From Acanthamoeba sp. SK_2022b (lineage: Eukaryota > Discosea > Longamoebia > Acanthamoebidae): a stretch of DNA of 30,296 nucleotides. Position numbers and translations under genes: made by a program. The stretch spans positions 1 through 30,296 of the forward strand of contig JANDJZ010000568.1 in NCBI GenBank assembly GCA_027943245.1, written 5' to 3'. The notes under the pieces are model-generated. The model was given only the letters and a program-made list of their open reading frames with translations. It had not been told where the DNA came from and ran no database searches. Of the stretch, positions 1 through 7,878 are shown piece by piece (positions within the stretch are counted from its first letter, which is position 1; each line of letters starts with the position of its first letter).

Positions 1-185
1 ACCTGATGGAAACCGTGTTCAAAGACAAAGTGGCGACGCCGGAATGGCAGAGCAAGCTGAAAGAGATCATCCCGTCCTACGGCCACAAGCTGAACGGCGA
101 TATCGAGATGACCAACAAGATCCGCGGCTACACCAGCAGCGTACTGGGTCTGAACTACATTGAAGTGAAGCCGGAAACTAACTGA
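1..185 (+). CDS. mqo: malate:quinone oxidoreductase, C-terminal end (partial, 5' end outside window)
   Basis: An open frame runs from the left edge (in frame from base 3) to a TGA at 183-185 and encodes about 60 residues. Its text (METVFKDKVATPEWQSKLKE, then IIPSYGHKLNG) closely resembles the C-terminus of enterobacterial Mqo as I remember it. Mqo is a peripheral, FAD-dependent membrane enzyme that oxidises malate to oxaloacetate and passes electrons to quinone. The FAD and catalytic parts lie outside the window, so the assignment rests on the tail alone. The frame stops without the longer C-terminal extension of E. coli Mqo. A strong terminator follows directly, so it is the last gene of its transcript. 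Confidence 0.8.
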   Translation, partial: LMETVFKDKVATPEWQSKLKEIIPSYGHKLNGDIEMTNKIRGYTSSVLGLNYIEVKPETN

Positions 186-206
186 TTTTCCACTCATTTC
201 CTGCTG

Positions 207-235
207 AAAAGGCCGCTTTATGCGGCCTTTCTTTT
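207..235 (+). terminator. Rho-independent terminator of mqo
   Basis: A perfect 9-bp stem (AAAGGCCGC at 208-216, GCGGCCTTT at 222-230) with a 5-nt loop is followed by CTTTT. It lies 22 bp after the mqo stop codon. Confidence 0.9.
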
Positions 236-290
236 ATCCCCCTGCCGTTCAAAGAGCATTTTTGGCTACCTTTTTACCCCCGGTTTACCC

Positions 291-319
291 TTGCGTAACG
301 GCGCACTCACGCCTATTAT
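291..319 (+). promoter_or_regulatory. Candidate promoter of the AraC-family gene
   Basis: TTGCGT (291-296) and TATTAT (314-319) are separated by 17 bp, about 70 bp upstream of the ATG at 392. The -10 matches consensus at 5 of 6 positions and the -35 at 3 of 6. A weak -35 would fit an activator-dependent promoter. This is a sequence match only. Confidence 0.35.
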
Positions 320-391
320 CAAAGCATATTCTTGGATAATTAAGCTAAGTCACTGTGACCTGAATGTCGTTTTTGCGGGAGAACTAAAACC

Positions 392-850
392 ATGGATCGC
401 GTCAATATCATTCACGATTTACTAGACTGGATTGAAACTCATCTGGACCAGCCGCTGCTGCTGGATAACGTCGCCGCCAAATCGGGCTACTCCAAATGGC
501 ACCTGCAGCGCATGTTCCGCAGCACCACCGGCCACGCGCTCGGCAGCTATATCCGCGAGCGGCGTCTTTCGCAGGCGGCGCAGGCGCTGCGTTCCAGCCC
601 ACGCCCGATCCTGGATATCGCCCTGCAATACCATTTCGACTCTCAGCCTTCGTTCTCACGCGCCTTCAAGAAACAGTTTGGCAAAACCCCGGCAGTCTAT
701 CGCCGCACCACCCGCTGGGACGTCGCGGAATGGCCGGCGCAGCCGGTAGAGGCGGAGGCCGAACCGCGCCACGATGCCCCTACGCTGCCTCGTTGGTATG
801 CGGGCAAGCCGCCGGAAGGCGTCTGCACCAGCTGGATGGGGCTGCGTTAA
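392..850 (+). CDS. AraC/XylS-family transcriptional regulator, MarA/SoxS/Rob type
   Basis: A 152-residue protein that is almost entirely an AraC-type DNA-binding domain. The first helix-turn-helix holds the hallmark SGYSKWHLQRMF (about residues 31-42). The second (about 84-104) holds QPSFSRAFKKQFGKTPAVYR. There is no N-terminal sensory domain, as in MarA, SoxS and RamA, which activate efflux, porin and redox-stress genes as monomers at mar boxes. A tail of about 45 residues, rich in Pro, Ala and Glu, follows the domain and makes it longer than MarA. The start is supported by GGGAG upstream of ATG. It is flanked by terminators on both sides, so it is probably monocistronic. Which member of the family it corresponds to cannot be decided here; its level, rather than a ligand, probably controls its activity. 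Confidence 0.85.
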   Translation: MDRVNIIHDLLDWIETHLDQPLLLDNVAAKSGYSKWHLQRMFRSTTGHALGSYIRERRLSQAAQALRSSPRPILDIALQYHFDSQPSFSRAFKKQFGKTPAVYRRTTRWDVAEWPAQPVEAEAEPRHDAPTLPRWYAGKPPEGVCTSWMGLR

Positions 851-860
851 GCGATAACGC

Positions 861-896
861 AAAAAAGCCAATGGATAAACCCCATTGGCTTTTTCG
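861..896. terminator. Bidirectional terminator between the AraC gene and the fimbrial operon
   Basis: AAAAAAGCCAATG pairs with CATTGGCTTTTT around a short loop. The hairpin is flanked by A residues on the left and T residues on the right, so it can terminate both converging transcripts: the AraC gene stops at 850 and the fimbrial adhesin at 909. Confidence 0.85.
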
Positions 897-908
897 TCGG
901 AACGCGAC

Positions 909-1946
909 TTAGTTGTACTCGATGGTAAAGGTGGCGGTCGACTTGATATTGCCGCCTTTAATCGTCGAACCGGTACGATAGTAGCGTGCCTTCAGCGGCA
1001 GCGTTAAGGTATTGGCCTGGTTGGGAATGGTACGTCCGGCATTGACCGCATCGCCATTCTTGATCGGCTGGGTCGTATTGCCGGTCAACAGCTGGACGGC
1101 AACACCGGATGCTGTGTTGGCGCCAGGCTCGGATTTGATCACCCCAGGTGCATTGGAAGCATCCTGCGTATAGTCAAAACGCACATTGACGATCCCTTGT
1201 CCCGCACTGCCTGGCAACAGATCCTCGCCAACGCCGCCAACGCAATTGATATTGATATCAAATGCTTTTTCACCCTGTGTTGAACCTACGCCGCCAAACG
1301 AAGCTGCAGTGACGGTATCCAGATTAACCACCTTGTTCTTGGAACCGCTGTCCACGTTGCAAGTAGACGTCACGATCGTCAGGCTGTTGGCGTCGACGAT
1401 CGATTCCAGCATCGGCAACCCCTGACCGGAACCATCCATATAGTAAGTCGTGTACTTGCCTGGGACCAGTTGGCCAGTGCCGGTTTGCGCGGCGGTTTTC
1501 ACAATGTCGATCTTAAAGTAACCGCCATTCAGGTTGACGGTTGTATTACCCCGTAATGCCAACGTGTGGGGATAATAAGTACTTATTGTCCCCGCTTCAC
1601 GGTATAAACGAATCCCGATACCTGGAATATTGGTGCTCCAGACATTGCTGAAGCTGGTCCGGCTGCCCTGGAGGATCTGCCCAATCGCGCTACCGCCGTT
1701 ATAACAACGACCATAACCGGAGACCGGGTTAATCGCGAACTGACCGGTGACCAAGGTGTCTCCAACCTGGCTGCTTGGCGTAACCAGCACGCGCCCAAGC
1801 TTCATGTTGATCACCTGCGCCTTGTAGCCATTATTAACGTAACAGGCGGCATAAGCGCTCTGGCCGCCCGCCATCAGCAGTCCGAGCAGCATCAGGCATT
1901 TCGCTGACGCTTTATTCAGCGGTGGAACACGCGTAAACTTTATCAT
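909..1946 (-). CDS. Fimbrial tip adhesin, MrkD-like
   Basis: The distal gene of the fimbrial operon, 345 residues. It has a signal peptide (hydrophobic CLMLLGLLMAGG ending SAYA/ACYV), an N-terminal receptor-binding half and a C-terminal pilin half. The pilin half starts near the STCNVDS cysteine and ends in ATFTIEYN, a donor strand with the penultimate Tyr typical of usher substrates. The length and the early INMKLGRVLVTP stretch resemble Klebsiella MrkD. The ATG at 1946 overlaps the usher stop as ATGA, implying translational coupling; an in-frame TTG 6 bp upstream is less likely. In Serratia a four-gene cluster of this shape has been called fimABCD, and this would be fimD. The receptor cannot be told from the sequence. 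Confidence 0.85.
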   Translation of the reverse strand: MIKFTRVPPLNKASAKCLMLLGLLMAGGQSAYAACYVNNGYKAQVINMKLGRVLVTPSSQVGDTLVTGQFAINPVSGYGRCYNGGSAIGQILQGSRTSFSNVWSTNIPGIGIRLYREAGTISTYYPHTLALRGNTTVNLNGGYFKIDIVKTAAQTGTGQLVPGKYTTYYMDGSGQGLPMLESIVDANSLTIVTSTCNVDSGSKNKVVNLDTVTAASFGGVGSTQGEKAFDININCVGGVGEDLLPGSAGQGIVNVRFDYTQDASNAPGVIKSEPGANTASGVAVQLLTGNTTQPIKNGDAVNAGRTIPNQANTLTLPLKARYYRTGSTIKGGNIKSTATFTIEYN

Positions 1947-4504
1947 TTGCAACTCGCTTCAATAATTTCGTAGTCAGGATTATTGCTTTGCGCCTTGGCG
2001 CTATAGCTGACAGAGCACTGCTGCGTTGGCTGTGTGCCCCACTTAATCTGCAACAAACCTTTCTTAGCTTCGGTACGCAAGTAGATACGACTGCCCTGCC
2101 CAACAATGCCGACCACCTGATTACGGGTATCCAGCACTTCAGCACCAAACGGCAGCGCGTTGCCATCAGGGCCGACCGCATGAATGATCAATGCCTGGCC
2201 TTTCGTTGTTTTGAATTCCAGCCGGGCAACCGCGCCGGCATATGGCGCAACCTGTTGGCTGCTGCTTTCCAATTCAACATCGCGCGACATGCCGCTCGGA
2301 TCGAGCGTTACGCTCGTCATGCGATATGGTGCAACATAAGGAACCACAGCATAACCGTTGTCATCGATACGAACGCCTGGCGAGTTGGTCACAATCGCGC
2401 CGGCGGCGTCTGGCGCTTCCACCAGCACCATAGTCTGTCCGCGTTGCGGTGTCAGCGTGACGCCGCCGCTATGGGCAACCACGCTGCCCGATGCGCCGAT
2501 CGACGACTGACGGTAATCTTTACCATAGCTGTAGGACCCGTTCATCGTGGCGAAACGGCTACGGTATTCACCGCTCACGCTGCTGTTGGTGCCGCCAGAG
2601 CGATCGTTGGCTAACGTAGCGCTATAGCTGATGTTGTTGTCTTCACCGGTTGAACCGTTCATGCCCACACGGCTGCTGTCGTAACCGTTGTCGGTGTAGC
2701 CCAGTGAACTGTTCAGGCTCAGGGTTTGCGAACCAACGCTGAATGGAATCGACAGTGTCAGGTAATAGCGAGTCTCATCTCGGTTGTACATATCCGAAGT
2801 ACGCATGGCGGAAAGGCCGTAGGTCACGCGACCATAATAGTTGTTATAGCCCACCTGGTACTGCTTGGTGCTCCCGCCACGGTTCCAGTAGTCACGTACC
2901 GAACCGGTGATGTACAAGGAACCGTAATTGTCGCCCAGCCCTTGGTTCAGCGTCAGCTGGTATTCGCTACGCTGGCGGTTAACCGCATCTGCGCTTAAAC
3001 CCTTGCGCTCATTGTCACGGGAGTAGACGGCATCCTGCAAAGAGAGGTAGCCGGAAGTAGAATAGCGATAAGCGGCGATCGTGAAGTTGGTGTTGGTTTC
3101 GGTCATCAACTTGCTATAGCTGAGCTTATAGCTCTGGCCCGATTGGTCACCCTGCTTCAAGCGGGTATTGGACTGCGTGACGTCCAGCGCAAATGCGCCA
3201 ACCGGTGTCGCGACCGCGCTGCCCACCAGCACTGCACCATAGCCATCGCTGACGATCCCGCCTGTGTATCCCGTAAGAATGTTGGTAAAACCGCGCTGAT
3301 AAGTCGCCTGGAACATGTCGGGTTCCTTGCTTAAATTATCATCGCGTACTCGACCCGCAGTGATGGCATAACGCTGAATACCTGGACGAAGCATCTGCGC
3401 TACCGAAGCATAGGGTACGCTGAACTGGCGTTTGCTGCCGTCGGCCTCGTTAATGGTAACATTCAGATCGCCGCCGTAACCCGTAGGGTAGAGGTCGTTG
3501 ATGATGAACTCGCCCGGAGCGACGGTAGTTTGGTAGATCAGCTGGTTATTCTGACGTACTTCCACCAGGGCGTTGCTTTGCGCGACGCCACGCACAACCG
3601 GCGCATACCCGTTCAATGAATCAGGCAGCATGCGATCGTCCGTGGCGATCTGCACGCCGCGAAAACCGATGGAGTTGAAGAAATCACCGCTGGTGTAACT
3701 GTCGCCCAACGTCAGCATACCGCGGATAGACGGCATTGCCCGCTGCGCGTAAGTCGCGGTGTTTTGCCAATGGGTGCTGTCGTTAGAACGCCAGTTCACG
3801 TTGGAATCGTGACGCAGCTGCCAACCCGCCACGTTCAACCCGGCATTCAACGTTAAATATGCATTAGTTGAATCGGAGTTGCTGCCGTTGGCAGAGCTGT
3901 GGGTATTGAACGCATTGAAGTTATACGACAGGCTGCCCGCGGTAATACCGCGATCCCAGAAGCGCGGATCGACATAACCGCGAGCGCTGCGGCGCAGCGC
4001 TGCCTGAGGGATGCTGATATCCATGCGCAGCGTACTGGTGTCCAAGCGGTAATAGGCTTCCGGCACCCATTGAGTCAGCGTTTTGCACGTCTCGGTATTA
4101 ACGGCAGGATCCGTGCTCATTGTGGCGGTATCCACACCGAACTCATCCAACGACAGTAAGCTAAAACAGGTATCGGCGCTGTTTTTCCCCGGCACGTTTT
4201 TAAAGTCGATACTTTTTTTGCCTTTCCACTCGCCGTTCACATACACGTCGAGCGAATATTTTCCCGCCAAGATCGGGTTACCATCACGGAATCGTGAAAG
4301 ATCCACGCCCTGCGCTTCCCCAATCAGGAAGCTGCTGTTAAAAGTCGCTTCAACCGGTGCCGCCGGCTTTTTGCTATCGGCACCCCCCTCCGCCCAGGAC
4401 ACCGCAGGGGCCGCCAGACAGAGCGCGCTACCGGTTAACAGCAGAATCGATTTATAATTGGACAGCGCCATTTTAACAGCTGCAGAGATAGGTAACTCTT
4501 TCAT
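1943..4504 (-). CDS. Fimbrial outer-membrane usher protein (FimD/PapC/MrkC family)
   Basis: About 853 residues, the usual size of an usher, the outer-membrane pore that receives chaperone-subunit complexes and polymerises the pilus. A long signal region ends near AVSWA/EGG. The N-terminal domain has FNSSFL and DLSRF motifs for chaperone docking. The barrel follows, with GYAPVVRGVAQSNALVEVRQ and PGEFIINDLYPTGYGGDLNV plug-region motifs. The two C-terminal domains end with a Cys pair (QQCSVSY and EASCK). The start at 4504 is preferred over the ATG at 4513 because AAAGGA lies 9 nt before the former and directly abuts the latter. It lies 75 bp after the chaperone gene and overlaps the adhesin start by 4 bp. 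Confidence 0.93.
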   Translation of the reverse strand: MKELPISAAVKMALSNYKSILLLTGSALCLAAPAVSWAEGGADSKKPAAPVEATFNSSFLIGEAQGVDLSRFRDGNPILAGKYSLDVYVNGEWKGKKSIDFKNVPGKNSADTCFSLLSLDEFGVDTATMSTDPAVNTETCKTLTQWVPEAYYRLDTSTLRMDISIPQAALRRSARGYVDPRFWDRGITAGSLSYNFNAFNTHSSANGSNSDSTNAYLTLNAGLNVAGWQLRHDSNVNWRSNDSTHWQNTATYAQRAMPSIRGMLTLGDSYTSGDFFNSIGFRGVQIATDDRMLPDSLNGYAPVVRGVAQSNALVEVRQNNQLIYQTTVAPGEFIINDLYPTGYGGDLNVTINEADGSKRQFSVPYASVAQMLRPGIQRYAITAGRVRDDNLSKEPDMFQATYQRGFTNILTGYTGGIVSDGYGAVLVGSAVATPVGAFALDVTQSNTRLKQGDQSGQSYKLSYSKLMTETNTNFTIAAYRYSTSGYLSLQDAVYSRDNERKGLSADAVNRQRSEYQLTLNQGLGDNYGSLYITGSVRDYWNRGGSTKQYQVGYNNYYGRVTYGLSAMRTSDMYNRDETRYYLTLSIPFSVGSQTLSLNSSLGYTDNGYDSSRVGMNGSTGEDNNISYSATLANDRSGGTNSSVSGEYRSRFATMNGSYSYGKDYRQSSIGASGSVVAHSGGVTLTPQRGQTMVLVEAPDAAGAIVTNSPGVRIDDNGYAVVPYVAPYRMTSVTLDPSGMSRDVELESSSQQVAPYAGAVARLEFKTTKGQALIIHAVGPDGNALPFGAEVLDTRNQVVGIVGQGSRIYLRTEAKKGLLQIKWGTQPTQQCSVSYSAKAQSNNPDYEIIEASCK

Positions 4505-4579
4505 ATCAAGCATTCCTTTACCAAATTAAGCTCGCCCTCTGAAATAAATTGCTCTGGGCCTGAGGCTCTGTTCCAAGAG

Positions 4580-5308
4580 TTACTTTTGCTTATTCTTAGT
4601 ACGGGACACGCGTCCGCCAAAATCATTAATAGTGGTGTAGGCAATGTCAGCAATGCGCGCGCTGTCGCCGGAGAAGGACAATGTCTTTTCCTGTCCGGGT
4701 GCCAACATGTCGCCGTGCGGGGCCAACGGCACACGCTTTTGGTTTACGACGGCATTAATCTCGGTAAATGATACATAGTACGGCGTTGGGTTTTTCACGC
4801 TGACGCCCGCAGCGCTGAAGCGCCACTGCAGTTTTTCCGGCGCATCATTCGCTTCTCCCGCCAGACCGGTCGGCCGATACAGCAGTTTTACGCGGGTACG
4901 GAATGCCACCTGTAAAAAGTTTTCAGGTGCGCCATTGTTTGCCCCGGTTGGTGCTGGCGGGATCTCCAGTACGTTCAACCAGAACAAGGATTCTTTGTCT
5001 TGCGGCAAACTCGCCGTGGTCAATGAAACGCGCAGCGCTTGGCCGGTAGCCGGTTCAACACGGCTGATTGGCGGTGAAACGATAAATGGCGCTTTGCTGT
5101 TTTCTGGTGTGGTTTTTGCGTCGCCTTCATCAATCCAAGACTGAATAAGTGCCGGTGAAGCACCATTATTTGATAATTGGACGGTAACTTCCCGTTGCTT
5201 TCCCGGATAAATAATACGAGTACCGTTAATAATGACACTGGAAAAAACGCTGCTACTGAAAAGCATGGCGCTCAGCAATATGCTGTATTTTTTAAATGAG
5301 TTCTTCAT
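4580..5308 (-). CDS. Periplasmic fimbrial chaperone (PapD/FimC family)
   Basis: 242 residues with a signal peptide (SILLSAMLFSSSVFS). Two immunoglobulin-like domains follow. The family's conserved basic residues are visible: Arg in NGTRIIYPG and the Arg-Val-Lys of FRTRVKLLYRP, which anchor the subunit C-terminus in the interdomain cleft. The FLQVAFRTRVKLLYRP stretch is the G1 donor strand region. It escorts fimbrial subunits through the periplasm to the usher encoded next. It is separated from the major-subunit gene by 81 bp containing a hairpin, which suggests that chaperone mRNA is made at a lower level than subunit mRNA. Confidence 0.93.
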   Translation of the reverse strand: MKNSFKKYSILLSAMLFSSSVFSSVIINGTRIIYPGKQREVTVQLSNNGASPALIQSWIDEGDAKTTPENSKAPFIVSPPISRVEPATGQALRVSLTTASLPQDKESLFWLNVLEIPPAPTGANNGAPENFLQVAFRTRVKLLYRPTGLAGEANDAPEKLQWRFSAAGVSVKNPTPYYVSFTEINAVVNQKRVPLAPHGDMLAPGQEKTLSFSGDSARIADIAYTTINDFGGRVSRTKNKQK

Positions 5309-5335
5309 TATCTTATCGCTACGGTAAGGGAAAAC

Positions 5336-5358
5336 GGTGGGGGTATAACTCCCCCACC
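5336..5358 (-). terminator. Intercistronic hairpin between major subunit and chaperone
   Basis: A perfect 8-bp GC-rich stem (GGTGGGGG at 5336-5343, CCCCCACC at 5351-5358) with a 7-nt loop, read on the minus strand just after the major-subunit stop. Only a short GTTTTCCC tract follows. It is more likely a partial terminator or mRNA 3'-end stabiliser that raises the subunit-to-assembly-protein ratio than a full stop. Confidence 0.65.
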
Positions 5359-5389
5359 CGAATAAGAATATTACTTAAAGAAATATTAC

Positions 5390-5947
5390 TTACTGGTAAA
5401 TGATGGTGTACTGAACGCTAGAAGTCACATCACCAGCGCCGGCAGCGTTGGTAGCGTAATATTCAGCGTAGTAGTTCAGGTCAGCAGAGTCGCCTTCGTT
5501 AGCAACGGTAACCCACTGGGAGTTATTCTGCGCGCCATTAGCACCAGCAGCCAGGATAGGCAGGAATTGGTTGTTGCTGCCCAGCAGCTGGATCTGCACG
5601 TTAGTTGCAGCATCAGTCTGCGCCTGGTTGTTCAGACGGCCAGTATTGAAATCAACAGTAGCGCCCGGTTCGAAATAAGTAGCTACCTGGCCTTTAGAGC
5701 ATTTGGTCAGGTTGATCGCGAACGGAGTACGGCCAGCAGTTGCGCTCTGAGTTGCCAGAGTAGAAGCAGAAACAGTTGGCAGAGTTACGGTGAAATCTTT
5801 ACCGCCTGGGGTGCTGATAGTACAAGTTTGGTCAGTCACTTTACCGTTGAAAGTAATAGTACCGTCAGCAGCTTGAGCAGAGAAAGAAGAAATAGCAGCG
5901 GTGCTTACAGCCAATGCCAATACAGCAGACAGTTTAGAGATTTTCAT
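5390..5947 (-). CDS. Major fimbrial subunit (type 1/type 3-like pilin)
   Basis: 185 residues with a clear signal peptide (KLSAVLALAVSTAAISSFSA, cleavage after AQA before DGTIT). The mature pilin shows the fold hallmarks: GTITFNGKVTDQTCTIS with the first Cys, the second Cys in INLTKCSKG closing the disulfide, and a C-terminal strand YTIIYQ with penultimate Tyr. It forms the fimbrial shaft by donor-strand exchange. It is the first gene of a four-gene minus-strand operon, with a long AT-rich leader upstream. It corresponds in position to Serratia fimA or Klebsiella mrkA. The symbol is left blank because the two naming schemes conflict and I cannot compare sequences. Confidence 0.92.
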   Translation of the reverse strand: MKISKLSAVLALAVSTAAISSFSAQAADGTITFNGKVTDQTCTISTPGGKDFTVTLPTVSASTLATQSATAGRTPFAINLTKCSKGQVATYFEPGATVDFNTGRLNNQAQTDAATNVQIQLLGSNNQFLPILAAGANGAQNNSQWVTVANEGDSADLNYYAEYYATNAAGAGDVTSSVQYTIIYQ

Positions 5948-6042
5948 ATTTAGACTCTCGATGAATTAATACGCTTATAAAGTACATTCAGCGATGCTAC
6001 TCCTTGTCAGGAATGAAGCCCGATGAATCCATTGCCGGACGA

Positions 6043-6072
6043 AATATAGACTAAGCATATTCTTAATGTTAA
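6043..6072 (-). promoter_or_regulatory. Candidate promoter of the fimbrial operon with an embedded RcsB-like box
   Basis: Read on the minus strand, TTAACA (6067-6072) and TATATT (6043-6048) are 18 bp apart, each matching sigma70 consensus at 5 of 6. The spacer contains TAAGAATATGCTTA (6052-6065), a 12-of-14 match to the RcsAB box consensus TAAGAATATTCCTA as I recall it. Occupancy there would block polymerase. The leader from here to the start codon is about 90 nt. Confidence 0.45.
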
Positions 6073-6103
6073 ATCGTTTAAAACATTCATAAGGCCCCTC
6101 TTG

Positions 6104-6167
6104 ATAGGAATAAACTATCGGCGGATACCTATCGATCGATGTTGACGATTCATATGAATAGGAATAA
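6104..6167 (-). repeat. Two identical 10-bp direct repeats (ATAGGAATAA) upstream of the fimbrial promoter
   Basis: ATAGGAATAA occurs at 6104-6113 and 6158-6167, exactly 54 bp apart, about five helical turns. On the minus strand each reads TTATTCCTAT and contains TTCCT, the core recognised by some LuxR/FixJ-type fimbrial regulators such as EcpR. They may be binding sites for the regulator encoded at 7158 (inference). Confidence 0.5.
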
Positions 6168-6419
6168 TCTGTGTTTGGGAAAGCTGCAGAGTTCAAGATT
6201 TTGCATTAAGGCCTGAAAATCAGAATATTATCCCGAATATTTACATTTAGTAACATATTGAGACGTTTGGACTTTGGCACGAATTACGCGTTAAATGGTC
6301 TGTCGACACACTTCGGCCATCCTGACGTTTTAAATAAGAAATTTACCAATAAACTCGGAGTAACTTTCTTTTTAATCATTTAAAATCAACAAGTTAAATA
6401 TCAATTCAAGGATTGGGAA

Positions 6420-7136
6420 ATGAGCGGTTCTTTCAGAGAGAAAAATAACGGCATTAATTATGTTTTTCAGCCAATGTTCGCGAAATCGGGACAATTGCTG
6501 GCCGTTGAATGTCTGTCTCGCTTTACGTTTAATAGCGAATATGCCCATTTTTCTCCTGAACAGTTCTTTCGCCACGCCGACAGTGCCACTCGGATTGAGA
6601 TTTTGATGGATCAGATCAATCTGATCGATAAATACAAACACTGGTTTCATGAAAACCAAGTGATAGCCACTTTGAATGTTGACGATTATTCCCTGCAATC
6701 GCTGGCGAATACTCACTTTGCCGAAAGAATTAACGCTATGCGCTGTATTCATTTCGAGATCAGCGAGAATTCAACCCGGCTGGTGAAAGATCGCGTGCAC
6801 GGCGATCCGTCATTGAATAGTTATTCATTTTGGCTCGATGATTTTGGTTCTGGCTACGCGGGTTTTTCCGCGTTGTACAACAGCCAGTTCCGCTTCGTTA
6901 AGCTCGACCGTTTTCTGCTTTGGGACTTCATGAAAAAGTCCGGCGGCGAGGGCTTGATGCGCGCGTTACTGCGCTTCTTTTACCTTAATCATTACAAGGT
7001 AATTATCGAAGGAGTTGAAACTCCCGAACACAAGAAATGGCTGGATGAAATGCCATATTACGCACTGCAGGGAAAGCTGTGGAAGGAATCCAGCATCAAG
7101 GATTTGAACTCGCTTCTTACAGCTGAATACTTTTAA
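6420..7136 (+). CDS. EAL-domain cyclic-di-GMP phosphodiesterase, MrkJ-like
   Basis: 238 residues consisting of one EAL domain with no sensory or membrane part. Catalytic positions are present: Glu30 in AVECLSRF (the EAL signature, here ECL), Asn86 in TLNVDDY, HFEISE at 111-116, the metal-binding Asp pair 140-141 in LDDFGSGYAGF, Lys161 in VKLDR, Glu197 in IIEGVE and Gln217 in YALQG. It should therefore hydrolyse c-di-GMP to pGpG in the cytosol. Size and lack of extra domains match Klebsiella MrkJ, which lowers type 3 fimbria expression. AAGGA lies 9 nt before the ATG. It diverges from the fimbrial operon and is followed 21 bp later by a LuxR-type gene, probably in one transcript. Confidence 0.88.
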   Translation: MSGSFREKNNGINYVFQPMFAKSGQLLAVECLSRFTFNSEYAHFSPEQFFRHADSATRIEILMDQINLIDKYKHWFHENQVIATLNVDDYSLQSLANTHFAERINAMRCIHFEISENSTRLVKDRVHGDPSLNSYSFWLDDFGSGYAGFSALYNSQFRFVKLDRFLLWDFMKKSGGEGLMRALLRFFYLNHYKVIIEGVETPEHKKWLDEMPYYALQGKLWKESSIKDLNSLLTAEYF

Positions 7137-7157
7137 CTCGGTATTGGTGTTTGCCCT

Positions 7158-7748
7158 ATGTCTAAAAACAACGTTCTTGTGATTAGTGAGTGTAAGTACA
7201 GCTATGTTGGCCTGTCGGTGCTGCTGAAGAAACACTACGGCGCGTACGATATCCGCCTGTTTTCCGATTTCATGCACGGCGGCGCCAAAGCAGAGAAGAT
7301 CACCAAGCACGATATCGCGCTGATTTTCACCTCGCAAAACCTCGAACAGAGCGTCAACGTGATCGAAAGCCTGGTGTCCCTGCACCAGCAGTACAACAGC
7401 AAAACGCGCCTGTTGGTGTTCTATGATGACGAGCGTGTGGTGAAACTGCTGTCGATCCTGGGGATTTCCGTCGAGTTGGTCTCCACCCGCATTCCGCTTT
7501 ATTCGCTGCAGGAAAAAATCCAGCGCCTGCTGGAAAGCAAAGAACCGGGCGGCATCAGAGTGCAGAAAACCCGCGAGCTCAGCCCGGCGGAAAGCGACGT
7601 GATCTTCAATCTGCTGCGCGGCGACAGCCTGCTGCACATTGCGGAAAAGCGCGGTACGCACCCAAAAACCATCTTCTCGCAGAAATACAGCGCGATGAAA
7701 AAGCTGCGGCTGCGCAGCATGAGCACCATCTTCGTCGCCGGCAAATAA
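7158..7748 (+). CDS. LuxR/FixJ-type transcriptional regulator, MrkI-like
   Basis: 196 residues. The N-terminal part (about 1-115) looks like a receiver-type alpha/beta fold but lacks the acidic pocket and phosphoacceptor Asp (it reads DIALIFTSQNL). It is therefore unlikely to be phosphorylated in the usual way. The C-terminus (about 135-190) is a LuxR helix-turn-helix: LSPAESDVIFNLLRGDSLLHI followed by HPKTIFSQKYSAMKKL, close in style to RcsB. It follows the EAL gene by 21 bp and has only a weak ribosome site, suggesting coupled translation. By analogy with mrkJ-mrkI it probably regulates the divergent fimbrial operon. No PilZ-domain MrkH-like gene is present beside it. Confidence 0.85.
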   Translation: MSKNNVLVISECKYSYVGLSVLLKKHYGAYDIRLFSDFMHGGAKAEKITKHDIALIFTSQNLEQSVNVIESLVSLHQQYNSKTRLLVFYDDERVVKLLSILGISVELVSTRIPLYSLQEKIQRLLESKEPGGIRVQKTRELSPAESDVIFNLLRGDSLLHIAEKRGTHPKTIFSQKYSAMKKLRLRSMSTIFVAGK

Positions 7749-7761
7749 CCGGCCCTGGCTT

Positions 7762-7786
7762 GTTGCGCGGTACGCCGCGCGGCAAC
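7762..7786 (+). terminator. Imperfect GC-rich hairpin after the LuxR-type gene
   Basis: GTTGCGCGG and CCGCGCGGCAAC form a bulged stem about 14 bp after the stop codon. There is no following T-tract, so termination efficiency is doubtful; it may only protect the 3' end. Confidence 0.3.
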
Positions 7787-7878
7787 CGGCCCTCCCCCGC
7801 CAAGTTAAATTAATGTAACAACCGGCGACAAAGCAGCAACAGACACACAACATCCCCTCCTGTTGGTTACGATTTGCA

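Larger units (their letters stand above)
5948..6419. promoter_or_regulatory. 472-bp AT-rich divergent regulatory region between the fimbrial operon and the EAL gene
   Basis: No credible gene is seen. It holds a candidate fimA-type promoter, an RcsB-like box and a pair of identical 10-bp direct repeats (listed separately). Base composition is much more AT-rich than the flanking genes, as expected for H-NS-silenced fimbrial promoters (inference). Confidence 0.7.

Noticed and set aside
297..330. A mar box upstream of the AraC-family gene (autoregulation)
   Set aside because: GCAC is present at the candidate promoter, but the flanking consensus positions mostly fail, so it is not distinguishable from chance.
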